The translations under genes and the position numbers were made by a program. The notes below the pieces were generated by a model that had not been told where the DNA came from, did no database searches, and saw only the letters and a list, made by a program, of their open reading frames with translations. This document shows positions 1 to 5,934 of a stretch of 5,934 nucleotides of DNA, one piece after another. How positions within the stretch are numbered: position 1 is the first letter of the stretch; the number at the start of each line of letters is the position of its first letter. This DNA comes from an uncultured Lutibacter sp. (GTDB taxonomy: Bacteria > Bacteroidota > Bacteroidia > Flavobacteriales > Flavobacteriaceae): the NCBI GenBank assembly GCA_913061425.1, contig CAJXUO010000103.1:1-5934 (forward strand). The letters are read 5' to 3'.

Positions 1-295
1 TAGAATTGAAGTGAATCAAGAGTTGGAAGTGTTGAAGGAATTTTTATTACAAATCCCAGAGTTATTAAATGATAACGGGAGATTAAGTGTTATTTCATAT
101 CACTCATTAGAAGATAGATTGGTGAAGAGGTTTGTTCAAAATGGTTTGTTTGACGGAGAGCCTGAGAAAGATTTTTATGGAAATTTTGAAGTTCCTTTAA
201 AAAAAGTTAGCAAAATGATCATTCCAACAAAAGAAGAAATTAAAAAAAATAATAGAGCTAGAAGTGCAAAATTAAGAATTGCAACAAAAGCATAA
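1..295 (+). CDS. rsmH: RsmH (MraW), 16S rRNA m4C1402 methyltransferase, 3' end only
   Basis: This is the C-terminal 97 codons of RsmH, the SAM-dependent enzyme that N4-methylates C1402 of 16S rRNA in the ribosomal decoding site. The reading frame is open from base 2 and the gene begins before the window. The GTG at 11-13 is an internal Val codon of the family motif RIEVNQEL, not a start. Other family signatures seen are GRLSVISYHSLEDRLVKRF (visible residues 26-44) and the terminal NNRARSAKLRIA (83-94), which correspond to GRLSIISFHSLEDRIVKRF and NPRARSSVLRIA of the E. coli protein. The SAM-binding N-terminal half lies outside. The gene ends in TAA and the next gene's ATG follows with no spacer. 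rsmH at the head of a dcw cluster, just before ftsL and ftsI, is the usual order in many bacteria. The family call is secure; the gene is cut by the window edge, not broken. Confidence 0.96.
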   Translation, partial: RIEVNQELEVLKEFLLQIPELLNDNGRLSVISYHSLEDRLVKRFVQNGLFDGEPEKDFYGNFEVPLKKVSKMIIPTKEEIKKNNRARSAKLRIATKA

Positions 296-628
296 ATGGG
301 AAAAGTTAAACAAAATATTTACAATGTTTTAAAAGGAAGGTTCCTTGTAAGTGATGATGCTTTTAAGAATTGGAAAATTATCATTTTTGTTGTTTTTCTG
401 TTATTATTTATGATTTCCAGATCACATAGTACAGACAAAAAAGTATTGAGAATTGCTAAATTAAATAAAGAAATAAGGGAATTAAAAGCCGAGTTTGTCG
501 ATACAAGGACAAAAGTGATGCGGCTTGAGTTAGAGTCCGAAATCGAAAAAAAAGTAGTTGAGCGTGGATTGCTCCCCTCTAAAAGTCCACCAAATAAAAT
601 TAAAGTAATAAACAGAAAACGAGACTAA
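296..628 (+). CDS. ftsL: FtsL-like divisome protein (Bacteroidota type)
   Basis: This 110-residue protein has the build of FtsL: a short basic cytoplasmic N-terminus (about 1-26), one hydrophobic segment (about 27-41, IIIFVVFLLLFMIS), then a charged helical stretch (about 46-90) with a coiled-coil look, and a short basic tail. FtsL proteins are bitopic inner-membrane divisome components that pair with FtsB through their coiled coils and help activate FtsW/FtsI septal synthesis. The region near 88-99 (VERGLLPSKSPP) resembles the end of Bacteroidota FtsL-type proteins. Sequence conservation across FtsL is very low, so the call rests mainly on topology, size and the slot between rsmH and ftsI, which ftsL holds in most dcw clusters. 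Its ATG abuts the rsmH stop codon directly, and the next gene starts 1 base after its TAA, suggesting translational coupling. There is no cleavable signal peptide; the hydrophobic segment acts as an anchor. Confidence 0.85.
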   Translation: MGKVKQNIYNVLKGRFLVSDDAFKNWKIIIFVVFLLLFMISRSHSTDKKVLRIAKLNKEIRELKAEFVDTRTKVMRLELESEIEKKVVERGLLPSKSPPNKIKVINRKRD

Positions 629-632
629 GTTG
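609..632 (+). promoter_or_regulatory. TTG initiation site of ftsI, forced by upstream in-frame stop
   Basis: In the ftsI frame a TAA lies at 609-611, followed by only six codons (ACA GAA AAC GAG ACT AAG) before TTG at 630-632. None of these six is ATG, GTG or TTG. The next in-frame ATG is at codon 74, which would remove the cytoplasmic tail, the membrane anchor and the conserved RGNVYADDGSLLA region. TTG at 630 is therefore the only start that keeps the N-terminus. The leader is purine-rich, but the only Shine-Dalgarno-like triplet is GAG at 621-623, which is weak evidence for a ribosome binding site. Confidence 0.82.
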
Positions 633-2636
633 GCAACAGAAAAAAAGAACATATTGAGTAGATTATATATCTTTTTTGTCTTCTTGACTTTGTTTTTTAT
701 TGCAATAGTCGTCCAGTTAACAAGAATCCAATATGTAGAAGGTGATAAGTATCGAAATATTTCTGAAGAAAGAACTATTAAGAATGATACAATCCATGCG
801 AATAGAGGAAATGTATATGCGGATGATGGGAGTTTATTGGCGACTTCAATGTCTAGATTTGAAATAAGAATGGATGCTTCAAAACCTGAAGATAACAAGG
901 TTTTTGAAGAAAATATTCAACAACTTTCAATTGAATTATCAAAACTTCTTGGAAATACGCCAGATTATTATGTGATGCTAATTCGTAAAGCTCGTAACAG
1001 ATCTCCTAAACCAAATAAGTATTTATTGATTGCTAGAAATATTGGGTATTTGGACTGTCAGAAAATGAAAACATTCCCAATTTTTAATTTAGGAATGTAT
1101 CAAGGTGGATTTATTGCCGAGCAATCTACAAAGCGAGAACATCCTTTAGGGAAAATAGCAGAGAGAACTATTGGTTATGATGATTATCGAGGTGCTCCAG
1201 GAATAGAAGGTGCATATAAAAAATACCTCAGAGGTAAAGTTGGTTGGAGAAGAAAACAAAGAATTGCTCAAGGTCAGTGGAAACCAATCAATGATAGTAA
1301 TGAAGTTGAGCCACAGGATGGACGGGATATTATCACAACTATTAATGTGAATATTCAAGATATAGCCCATCATTCTTTATTAAGACAATTAGAATATTAT
1401 AAAGCAGAACATGGATGTGTTGTGGTTATGGAAACTAAAACTGGAGAAATTAAAGCGATTTCTAATTTAGGAAGAACTTCTGACGGGAAGTATTATGAGA
1501 AATTGAATTATGCTATCGGAGAGTCTCATGAGCCAGGATCTGCATTTAAAGTGATGGCAATGGTTGCTGCACTTGAAACAAAAGCGATTGATTCGAGTAC
1601 AGTTGTGGATACTGGAAACGGAAAGTATAGAATGTATGGGAGAAGTATTAGTGATTCTCATAAAGGGGGTTATGGAGAGATTTCTGCAGCTAGAGCTTTA
1701 GAAGTGTCATCAAATATTGCTTTTGCAAGATTGATAGATGAAAAGTTCAATAAGGAGCCAATCAAATTTATTAATGCACTCAAAGGAATGCATCTAGATA
1801 AAAAATTGAATTTATCTATAAGAAAAGGTGAAGGTGAGCCGGTGATTCCTAGTCCAGGAGATAAAATTTGGAGTAAGAACGCCTTACCATCAATTGCATA
1901 TGGATACAATTTGAGTTTAACGCCAATGCAAATATTAACTTTTTATAATGCTATTGCGAATGATGGTGAGATGGTAAGACCGAGACTTGTTAAAGAAATT
2001 CGTTTTTGGGATAAAAAAGTAAAAGTGTTTGATAAGGAAGTTATTGACCCTGAAATTTGTTCTCAAGAAACAATTGATAAGGTAAAAGTAATGTTAAAAA
2101 ATGTAGTTGAAAGAGGTACGGCGAAGACTTTGTATTCTGAAAATTTTTCAATGGCAGGTAAGACTGGAACGGCTAGAACAGAATACGCAAACTTTGAAGA
2201 ATGGAAAAAAGACAGAAAATATATATCGTCTTTTACGGGTTATTTTCCTGCTGAAAACCCTAAATATTCATGCATAGTTGTGATTCATAAACCAAGCGCA
2301 GGGAAAGGTTATTACGGTGCAGATGTTTCAGGACCTGTATTTAAAGATATCGCTCAAAAAATTTATACAGATGCCCCTTTGTTGGAGGAAATAATAAATA
2401 AACAACCACAGTTTGCAAAAATTGATAGTGATTTTGAATACTACAATAAAATTGCTGAAAGAAAGGTAAAGACAATTCCGAATGTAAGAGGTATGGTTGG
2501 TATGGATGCAGTTTCATTGTTAGAAAACCTTGGATTAAAAGTTCAGTTTTCAGGAAATGGAAAAGTTAGAAATCAGTCAATAAATAAAGGAGAAGAGATT
2601 GTAAAAGGTTCTGTAATAAAATTAGAATTATCCTAA
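630..2636 (+). CDS. ftsI: FtsI (PBP3), septal peptidoglycan D,D-transpeptidase with C-terminal PASTA domain
   Basis: FtsI is the class B penicillin-binding protein that crosslinks septal peptidoglycan in the periplasm, working with the glycosyltransferase FtsW. The 668-residue product has a short cytoplasmic tail, one membrane anchor (about 11-30), a PBP dimerisation region with the RGNVYADDGSLLA motif (59-71), and a transpeptidase domain from about 235 to 580. All three active-site motifs are present: SxxK as SAFK (304-307, nucleophile S304), SxN as SSN (360-362) and KTG as KTGTA (511-515). Residues about 613-668 (IPNVRG...AVSLLENLGL) form a single PASTA domain, absent from E. coli FtsI but common in Bacteroidota homologues. 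The start is TTG, the only usable one. The stop TAA shares its last A with the murE ATG. The SpoVD-type PBP is an architectural relative, but the dcw position and lack of sporulation context favour FtsI. Confidence 0.96.
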   Translation: MATEKKNILSRLYIFFVFLTLFFIAIVVQLTRIQYVEGDKYRNISEERTIKNDTIHANRGNVYADDGSLLATSMSRFEIRMDASKPEDNKVFEENIQQLSIELSKLLGNTPDYYVMLIRKARNRSPKPNKYLLIARNIGYLDCQKMKTFPIFNLGMYQGGFIAEQSTKREHPLGKIAERTIGYDDYRGAPGIEGAYKKYLRGKVGWRRKQRIAQGQWKPINDSNEVEPQDGRDIITTINVNIQDIAHHSLLRQLEYYKAEHGCVVVMETKTGEIKAISNLGRTSDGKYYEKLNYAIGESHEPGSAFKVMAMVAALETKAIDSSTVVDTGNGKYRMYGRSISDSHKGGYGEISAARALEVSSNIAFARLIDEKFNKEPIKFINALKGMHLDKKLNLSIRKGEGEPVIPSPGDKIWSKNALPSIAYGYNLSLTPMQILTFYNAIANDGEMVRPRLVKEIRFWDKKVKVFDKEVIDPEICSQETIDKVKVMLKNVVERGTAKTLYSENFSMAGKTGTARTEYANFEEWKKDRKYISSFTGYFPAENPKYSCIVVIHKPSAGKGYYGADVSGPVFKDIAQKIYTDAPLLEEIINKQPQFAKIDSDFEYYNKIAERKVKTIPNVRGMVGMDAVSLLENLGLKVQFSGNGKVRNQSINKGEEIVKGSVIKLELS

Positions 2637-4099
2637 TGAAAATTTTAAAAGACATATTATTTGGAGCTTCTGTAAACAAGGTTTATGGAACTACTGATGT
2701 GTCTATATGTGATTTAATTTTTGATTCTAGAAAAGTAAATAAAAACGCATTATTTATTGCGCAAAAAGGAGTTTTGGTAGATGGGCATAAATTTATTGAT
2801 AAAGCAATAAGTTTAGGTGCTGTAGCGATTATTTGTGAAGAGATACCTTCAGATCTATACGAAGGAATAACGTATGTACAAGTTGATGATTCTAACAAAT
2901 CATTAGCAATTATCGCATCAAATTTTTATGAAAATCCTTCAAAAAAAATACAATTAGTTGGTATTACAGGTACAAATGGTAAAACAACTATTGCAACATT
3001 ATTATACAATTTATTTAAAAAGGAAGGTTACAAAGTCGGATTGCTTTCAACAGTGAAGATAATGGTTGACGATGCAGAATATGTGGCAACGCATACAACC
3101 CCTGATTCTGTTTCAATCAATCATTACTTAGACTTAATGGTAAACAATGGAGTTGAATATTGCTTTATGGAGGTGAGCTCACATGGAATTCATCAAAAAA
3201 GAACAGCTGGTTTATGTTTTGCTGGAGGGATATTTACAAATTTATCTCACGACCATCTTGATTATCACAATTCGTTTGCAGAGTATAGAGATGTAAAGAA
3301 ATCGTTCTTTGATAATTTACCTAAAACTGCTTTTGCATTAGTGAATGCTGATGACAAAAACGGAGCTGTAATGCTTCAGAATACAAAAGCAAAAAAAGTT
3401 ACTTATGCACTAAAGTCTTTAGCTGATTATAAGGCTAAAATTTTAGAAAGTAGGTTTTCTGGATTGCTTTTGAATATTGATGGTTCAGAGGTTTGGGTAA
3501 AACTTATAGGAGGTTTCAATGCATATAATTTATTGGCAATTTATGGTGCTGCAGATTTACTTGGAATGGAGAAAATGGAAAGTCTCCGATTGTTGAGTGA
3601 ATTAGAAAGTGTTTCAGGACGTTTCGAATATTTTATTTCAAACGGTGGAATTACTACAATAGTTGATTATGCACATACTCCAGACGCATTAAAAAACGTG
3701 TTGGAGACCATAAATAGTATAAGAACTGGAAATGAAAAAGTAATTACTGTGATGGGTTGTGGTGGAGATAGAGATAAGACCAAACGCCCAAAAATGGGGT
3801 TTATAGCTTCGATTTTAAGTACACAAGCAATTTTCACTTCTGATAATCCTAGAACAGAAAATGCACAAACTATAATTGATGAAATAGAACAAGGTGTTTC
3901 TCCAGAAAATTATAGTAAAACACTATCAATATTAGATAGAGAGCAAGCGATAAAAACTGCAGGAAAGTTAGCAAATAAGGGAGATATTTTACTAATAGCA
4001 GGAAAAGGACATGAATCATATCAAGAAATAAATGGTGTGCGATCAGAGTTTGATGATTATAAGAAAGCACAATTAATTTTAAAAGAATTACAGAAATAG
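2636..4099 (+). CDS. murE: MurE, UDP-MurNAc-L-Ala-D-Glu:meso-diaminopimelate ligase
   Basis: MurE is a cytoplasmic ATP-dependent ligase that adds the third residue of the peptidoglycan stem peptide. The 487-residue length is normal for the family. An N-terminal UDP-substrate domain (about 1-105, with DSRKV at 30-34) is followed by the Mur ligase central domain with P-loop [10 protein letters not shown] (109-118), TTPDS (154-158), MEVSSHG (178-184) and [10 protein letters not shown] (202-211). K221 in YRDVKK sits where the carbamylated lysine is expected. The C-terminal domain carries [10 protein letters not shown] (343-352), [13 protein letters not shown] (373-385), DNPR (403-406) and GKGHE (456-460). 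DNPR together with the G and E of GKGHE is the known signature for meso-DAP rather than L-lysine. The ATG overlaps the ftsI TAA by one base (TAATG), and mraY starts 1 base after the TAG. No key residue appears to be missing. Confidence 0.97.
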   Translation: MKILKDILFGASVNKVYGTTDVSICDLIFDSRKVNKNALFIAQKGVLVDGHKFIDKAISLGAVAIICEEIPSDLYEGITYVQVDDSNKSLAIIASNFYENPSKKIQLVGITGTNGKTTIATLLYNLFKKEGYKVGLLSTVKIMVDDAEYVATHTTPDSVSINHYLDLMVNNGVEYCFMEVSSHGIHQKRTAGLCFAGGIFTNLSHDHLDYHNSFAEYRDVKKSFFDNLPKTAFALVNADDKNGAVMLQNTKAKKVTYALKSLADYKAKILESRFSGLLLNIDGSEVWVKLIGGFNAYNLLAIYGAADLLGMEKMESLRLLSELESVSGRFEYFISNGGITTIVDYAHTPDALKNVLETINSIRTGNEKVITVMGCGGDRDKTKRPKMGFIASILSTQAIFTSDNPRTENAQTIIDEIEQGVSPENYSKTLSILDREQAIKTAGKLANKGDILLIAGKGHESYQEINGVRSEFDDYKKAQLILKELQK

Positions 4100-4100
4100 G

Positions 4101-5327
4101 ATGTTATATTATTTATTCGAATTTTTAGAAAATCAATATCAATTAGCAGGAGCGGGATTGTTTCAATTTATTACGTTTCGTGCTGCATTAGCATTTATAT
4201 TTTCATTATTGATTTCAACAATTTATGGTAAAAGAATAATCAGCTTTTTACGTCATAAACAGGTTGGAGAATCTGTAAGAGAATTAGGTTTAGAAGGGCA
4301 AAAAGAAAAGGCTGGAACTCCAACAATGGGAGGGATCATTATTATTTTGGCCACATTAATTCCGGTTTTTTTATTGGCAAAACTAGATAATATTTACATT
4401 ATCATTTTAGTGATTACTACGCTGTGGATGGGTGTAATTGGTTTTGTAGATGATTATATTAAAATATTTAAAAAAGATAAAGACGGATTAAAAGGAAGGT
4501 TTAAAATTTTAGGTCAAGTTGGACTTGGAATTATAGTTGGAAGTATGCTTTTCTTTAATGACGATGTAACAATAAAAGAGGAATTACCTCAAAGTGTTGT
4601 ACAACTTGCCGAAGACGGGAGTAGGGTAGTTTTCGGAAAAGCGCACAAGTCATCAAAAACGACTGTTCCATTTTTAAAAAAGAATGAACTTGATTATTCA
4701 AAGGCTTTAAATTGGTTGGGAGATGATTATCAAGACTATGCTTGGTTGATTTTTATACCAATAGTTATTTTTATTATCACAGCCGTTTCTAATGGCGCAA
4801 ATCTTACCGATGGTATTGACGGCTTAGCTGCAGGATCATCAGTTATTATTGTCGCTACTCTTGGTGTTTTTGCCTGGGTTTCTGGGAATATCATTTTTGC
4901 AGATTATCTAGATGTCATGTATATACCAAACTCTGGAGAAATGGTGATTTTTATTAGTGCTTTTGCAGGAGCCTTAATAGGGTTTTTATGGTACAATACA
5001 TTTCCAGCACAAGTATTTATGGGTGATACAGGAAGTCTTACAATAGGTGGAATTATTGCAGTTATAGCAATTGCTACAAGAAAAGAATTATTGATTCCAA
5101 TATTAGCAGGAATCTTTTTAGCAGAAAATTTATCAGTGATTTTGCAAGTAGGATATTTTAAATATACCAAGAAAAAATTTGGAGTAGGAAGGCGAATATT
5201 TAAAATGGCACCATTGCATCATCATTATCAGAAGTCTGGATATCATGAAAGTAAAATTGTTACAAGATTCTGGATTATTGGAATATTATTGGCAGTATTA
5301 AGTATTGTAACCTTAAAATTGAGATAA
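4101..5327 (+). CDS. mraY: MraY, phospho-MurNAc-pentapeptide translocase (lipid I synthase)
   Basis: MraY is a polytopic inner-membrane enzyme that transfers phospho-MurNAc-pentapeptide from UDP to undecaprenyl phosphate, giving lipid I. The 408-residue product shows about ten hydrophobic segments and the family motifs: AGTPTMGG (71-78), GFVDDYIK (114-121, Mg-site pair D117/D118), [10 protein letters not shown] (234-243), FMGDTGS (306-312, D309) and APLHHHYQ (370-377, the HHH motif). D117, D118 and D309 correspond to catalytic D115, D116 and D267 of the E. coli enzyme. The spacing between these sites is about 40 residues longer than in E. coli; the excess maps to a hydrophilic stretch around 153-211 between TM4 and TM5, predicted periplasmic. 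The ATG is 1 base after the murE stop, and the murD ATG abuts its TAA. murF, which lies between murE and mraY in E. coli, is absent here. Confidence 0.97.
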   Translation: MLYYLFEFLENQYQLAGAGLFQFITFRAALAFIFSLLISTIYGKRIISFLRHKQVGESVRELGLEGQKEKAGTPTMGGIIIILATLIPVFLLAKLDNIYIIILVITTLWMGVIGFVDDYIKIFKKDKDGLKGRFKILGQVGLGIIVGSMLFFNDDVTIKEELPQSVVQLAEDGSRVVFGKAHKSSKTTVPFLKKNELDYSKALNWLGDDYQDYAWLIFIPIVIFIITAVSNGANLTDGIDGLAAGSSVIIVATLGVFAWVSGNIIFADYLDVMYIPNSGEMVIFISAFAGALIGFLWYNTFPAQVFMGDTGSLTIGGIIAVIAIATRKELLIPILAGIFLAENLSVILQVGYFKYTKKKFGVGRRIFKMAPLHHHYQKSGYHESKIVTRFWIIGILLAVLSIVTLKLR

Positions 5328-5934
5328 ATGAAACTGGTTGTTTTAGGTGCAGGAGAAAGTGGTGTAGGAGCAGCAATATTGGGTAAAAAAAAAGGGTACA
5401 ATGTTTTTGTTTCAGATAATGGAACTATAGATAAAAAGTACCGAGACGTTCTTTTAATTAATGAGATTTCATTTGAAGAAAATGGTCATTCTGAAGAACT
5501 GCTTTTTTTGGCAGATGTGGTTGTAAAAAGCCCCGGAATTCCAGATTCAATTTTATTAATAAGACGATTGCATGAACTTGGAATCAGAGTTGTTTCTGAA
5601 ATAGAATTTGCATCAGAATACACTGAGAAATTGATTGTTGGAATTACAGGGTCTAATGGTAAGACAACAACAACAATGCTGATAGATCATATTTTGAAAA
5701 GGAGCCAATTAAATTTTGGAGTTGGCGGAAATATAGGAAATAGTTTTGCTGAGCAGGTGTCAGAAGAGAAACATGAAGGGTATGTGTTAGAGTTAAGTAG
5801 TTTTCAGTTAGATGGTATTGTGAAGTTCACACCGCATATTGCCATTATGACGAATATTACACCTGATCATTTGGATAGATATGATAACAATTTAGAAAAC
5901 TATGTCGATTCAAAATTTAGAATAATAATGAATC
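5328..5934 (+). CDS. murD: MurD, UDP-MurNAc-L-Ala:D-glutamate ligase, 5' part only
   Basis: The first 202 codons of MurD, which adds D-Glu to UDP-MurNAc-L-Ala in the cytoplasm using ATP. The frame is open to the window end, so this is a cut at the edge and not a truncation; a full MurD is typically about 440-450 residues. The N-terminal Rossmann-like UDP-binding domain opens with VLGAGESGVGAA (5-16) and has the VKSPGIP motif (66-72). The central domain has the P-loop GITGSNGKTTTT (105-116), GNIG (134-137), ELSSFQLD (155-162) and NITPDHLDRY (176-185). K196 in DSKFRI aligns with carbamylated K198 of E. coli MurD. ELSSFQ separates MurD from MurE, which has EVSSHG. The ATG follows the mraY TAA with no spacer and places the nucleotide-binding motif at the usual distance from the N-terminus. 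ftsW and murG would be the expected next genes. Confidence 0.96.
   Translation, partial: MKLVVLGAGESGVGAAILGKKKGYNVFVSDNGTIDKKYRDVLLINEISFEENGHSEELLFLADVVVKSPGIPDSILLIRRLHELGIRVVSEIEFASEYTEKLIVGITGSNGKTTTTMLIDHILKRSQLNFGVGGNIGNSFAEQVSEEKHEGYVLELSSFQLDGIVKFTPHIAIMTNITPDHLDRYDNNLENYVDSKFRIIMN

Noticed and set aside
11..13. GTG as a possible start of a small 94-residue protein
   Set aside because: The frame is open upstream to the window edge, and the GTG is the Val of the conserved RsmH RIEVNQEL motif, so it is internal to rsmH.
530..898. Open frame of 122 codons on the minus strand, opposite the ftsL end and ftsI start
   Set aside because: It lies antisense to two well-supported genes, has no recognisable family motif, and its hydrophobic and Ser-rich composition is what the complement of AT-rich coding sequence gives.
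1146..1909. Three minus-strand open frames (1146-1373, 1467-1661, 1670-1909) opposite ftsI
   Set aside because: All lie antisense to the ftsI dimerisation and transpeptidase coding region, are short, and show no domain or start context. They are treated as chance frames.
2683..4070. Minus-strand open frames at 2683-2898 and 3870-4070 opposite murE
   Set aside because: They are antisense to conserved murE motifs, have low-complexity or atypical composition, and have no independent support.
4904..5170. Minus-strand open frame of 88 codons opposite mraY
   Set aside because: It is complementary to conserved MraY membrane segments and the FMGDTGS motif; nothing suggests a real protein.
2972..5669. 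Similar P-loop regions in murE (near 2960-2990) and murD (near 5640-5670) as a possible recent duplication
   Set aside because: Both are members of the Mur ligase family. Similarity is limited to the ATP-binding core, as expected from ancient paralogy.

Overview
The window is a compact segment of a bacterial dcw (division and cell wall) cluster. All genes are on the + strand, in the order rsmH (3' end only), ftsL-like, ftsI, murE, mraY, murD (5' end only). Essentially every base is coding: the gaps between neighbouring genes are 0 or 1 base, or a 1-base overlap, so there is no room for an internal terminator or a conventional intergenic promoter. No RNA gene, mobile element, CRISPR array, inverted repeat or non-coding stretch over 300 bases is visible.

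The likely source is a member of Bacteroidota, most probably Flavobacteriia or a close relative. The evidence is the low GC content (about one third by eye), the absence of Shine-Dalgarno-like sequences before the starts, a FtsI that ends in a single PASTA domain, a MraY of about 408 residues with an extra TM4-TM5 loop, a short divergent FtsL, and no murF between murE and mraY. The MurD and MraY sequences read like flavobacterial homologues from memory. This assignment is an inference from family knowledge, not a database result.

Layout: 1-295 is the C-terminal part of the 16S rRNA m4C1402 methyltransferase RsmH. 296-628 encodes a small single-pass FtsL-type divisome protein. 630-2636 is the septal transpeptidase FtsI (PBP3), starting at TTG. 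2636-4099 is MurE, whose DNPR motif points to meso-diaminopimelate. 4101-5327 is MraY, which makes lipid I. From 5328 to the window end is the first 202 codons of MurD.

Together the genes cover steps of one pathway. MurD adds D-Glu and MurE adds meso-DAP to the cytoplasmic UDP-MurNAc peptide. MraY moves the phospho-MurNAc-pentapeptide onto undecaprenyl phosphate. FtsI crosslinks the resulting glycan strands at the division septum, with FtsL as part of the divisome scaffold. I found no sign of an undescribed system. The points worth a second look are details: the forced TTG start, the nearly gapless junctions, the PASTA tail, the MraY loop and the missing murF.
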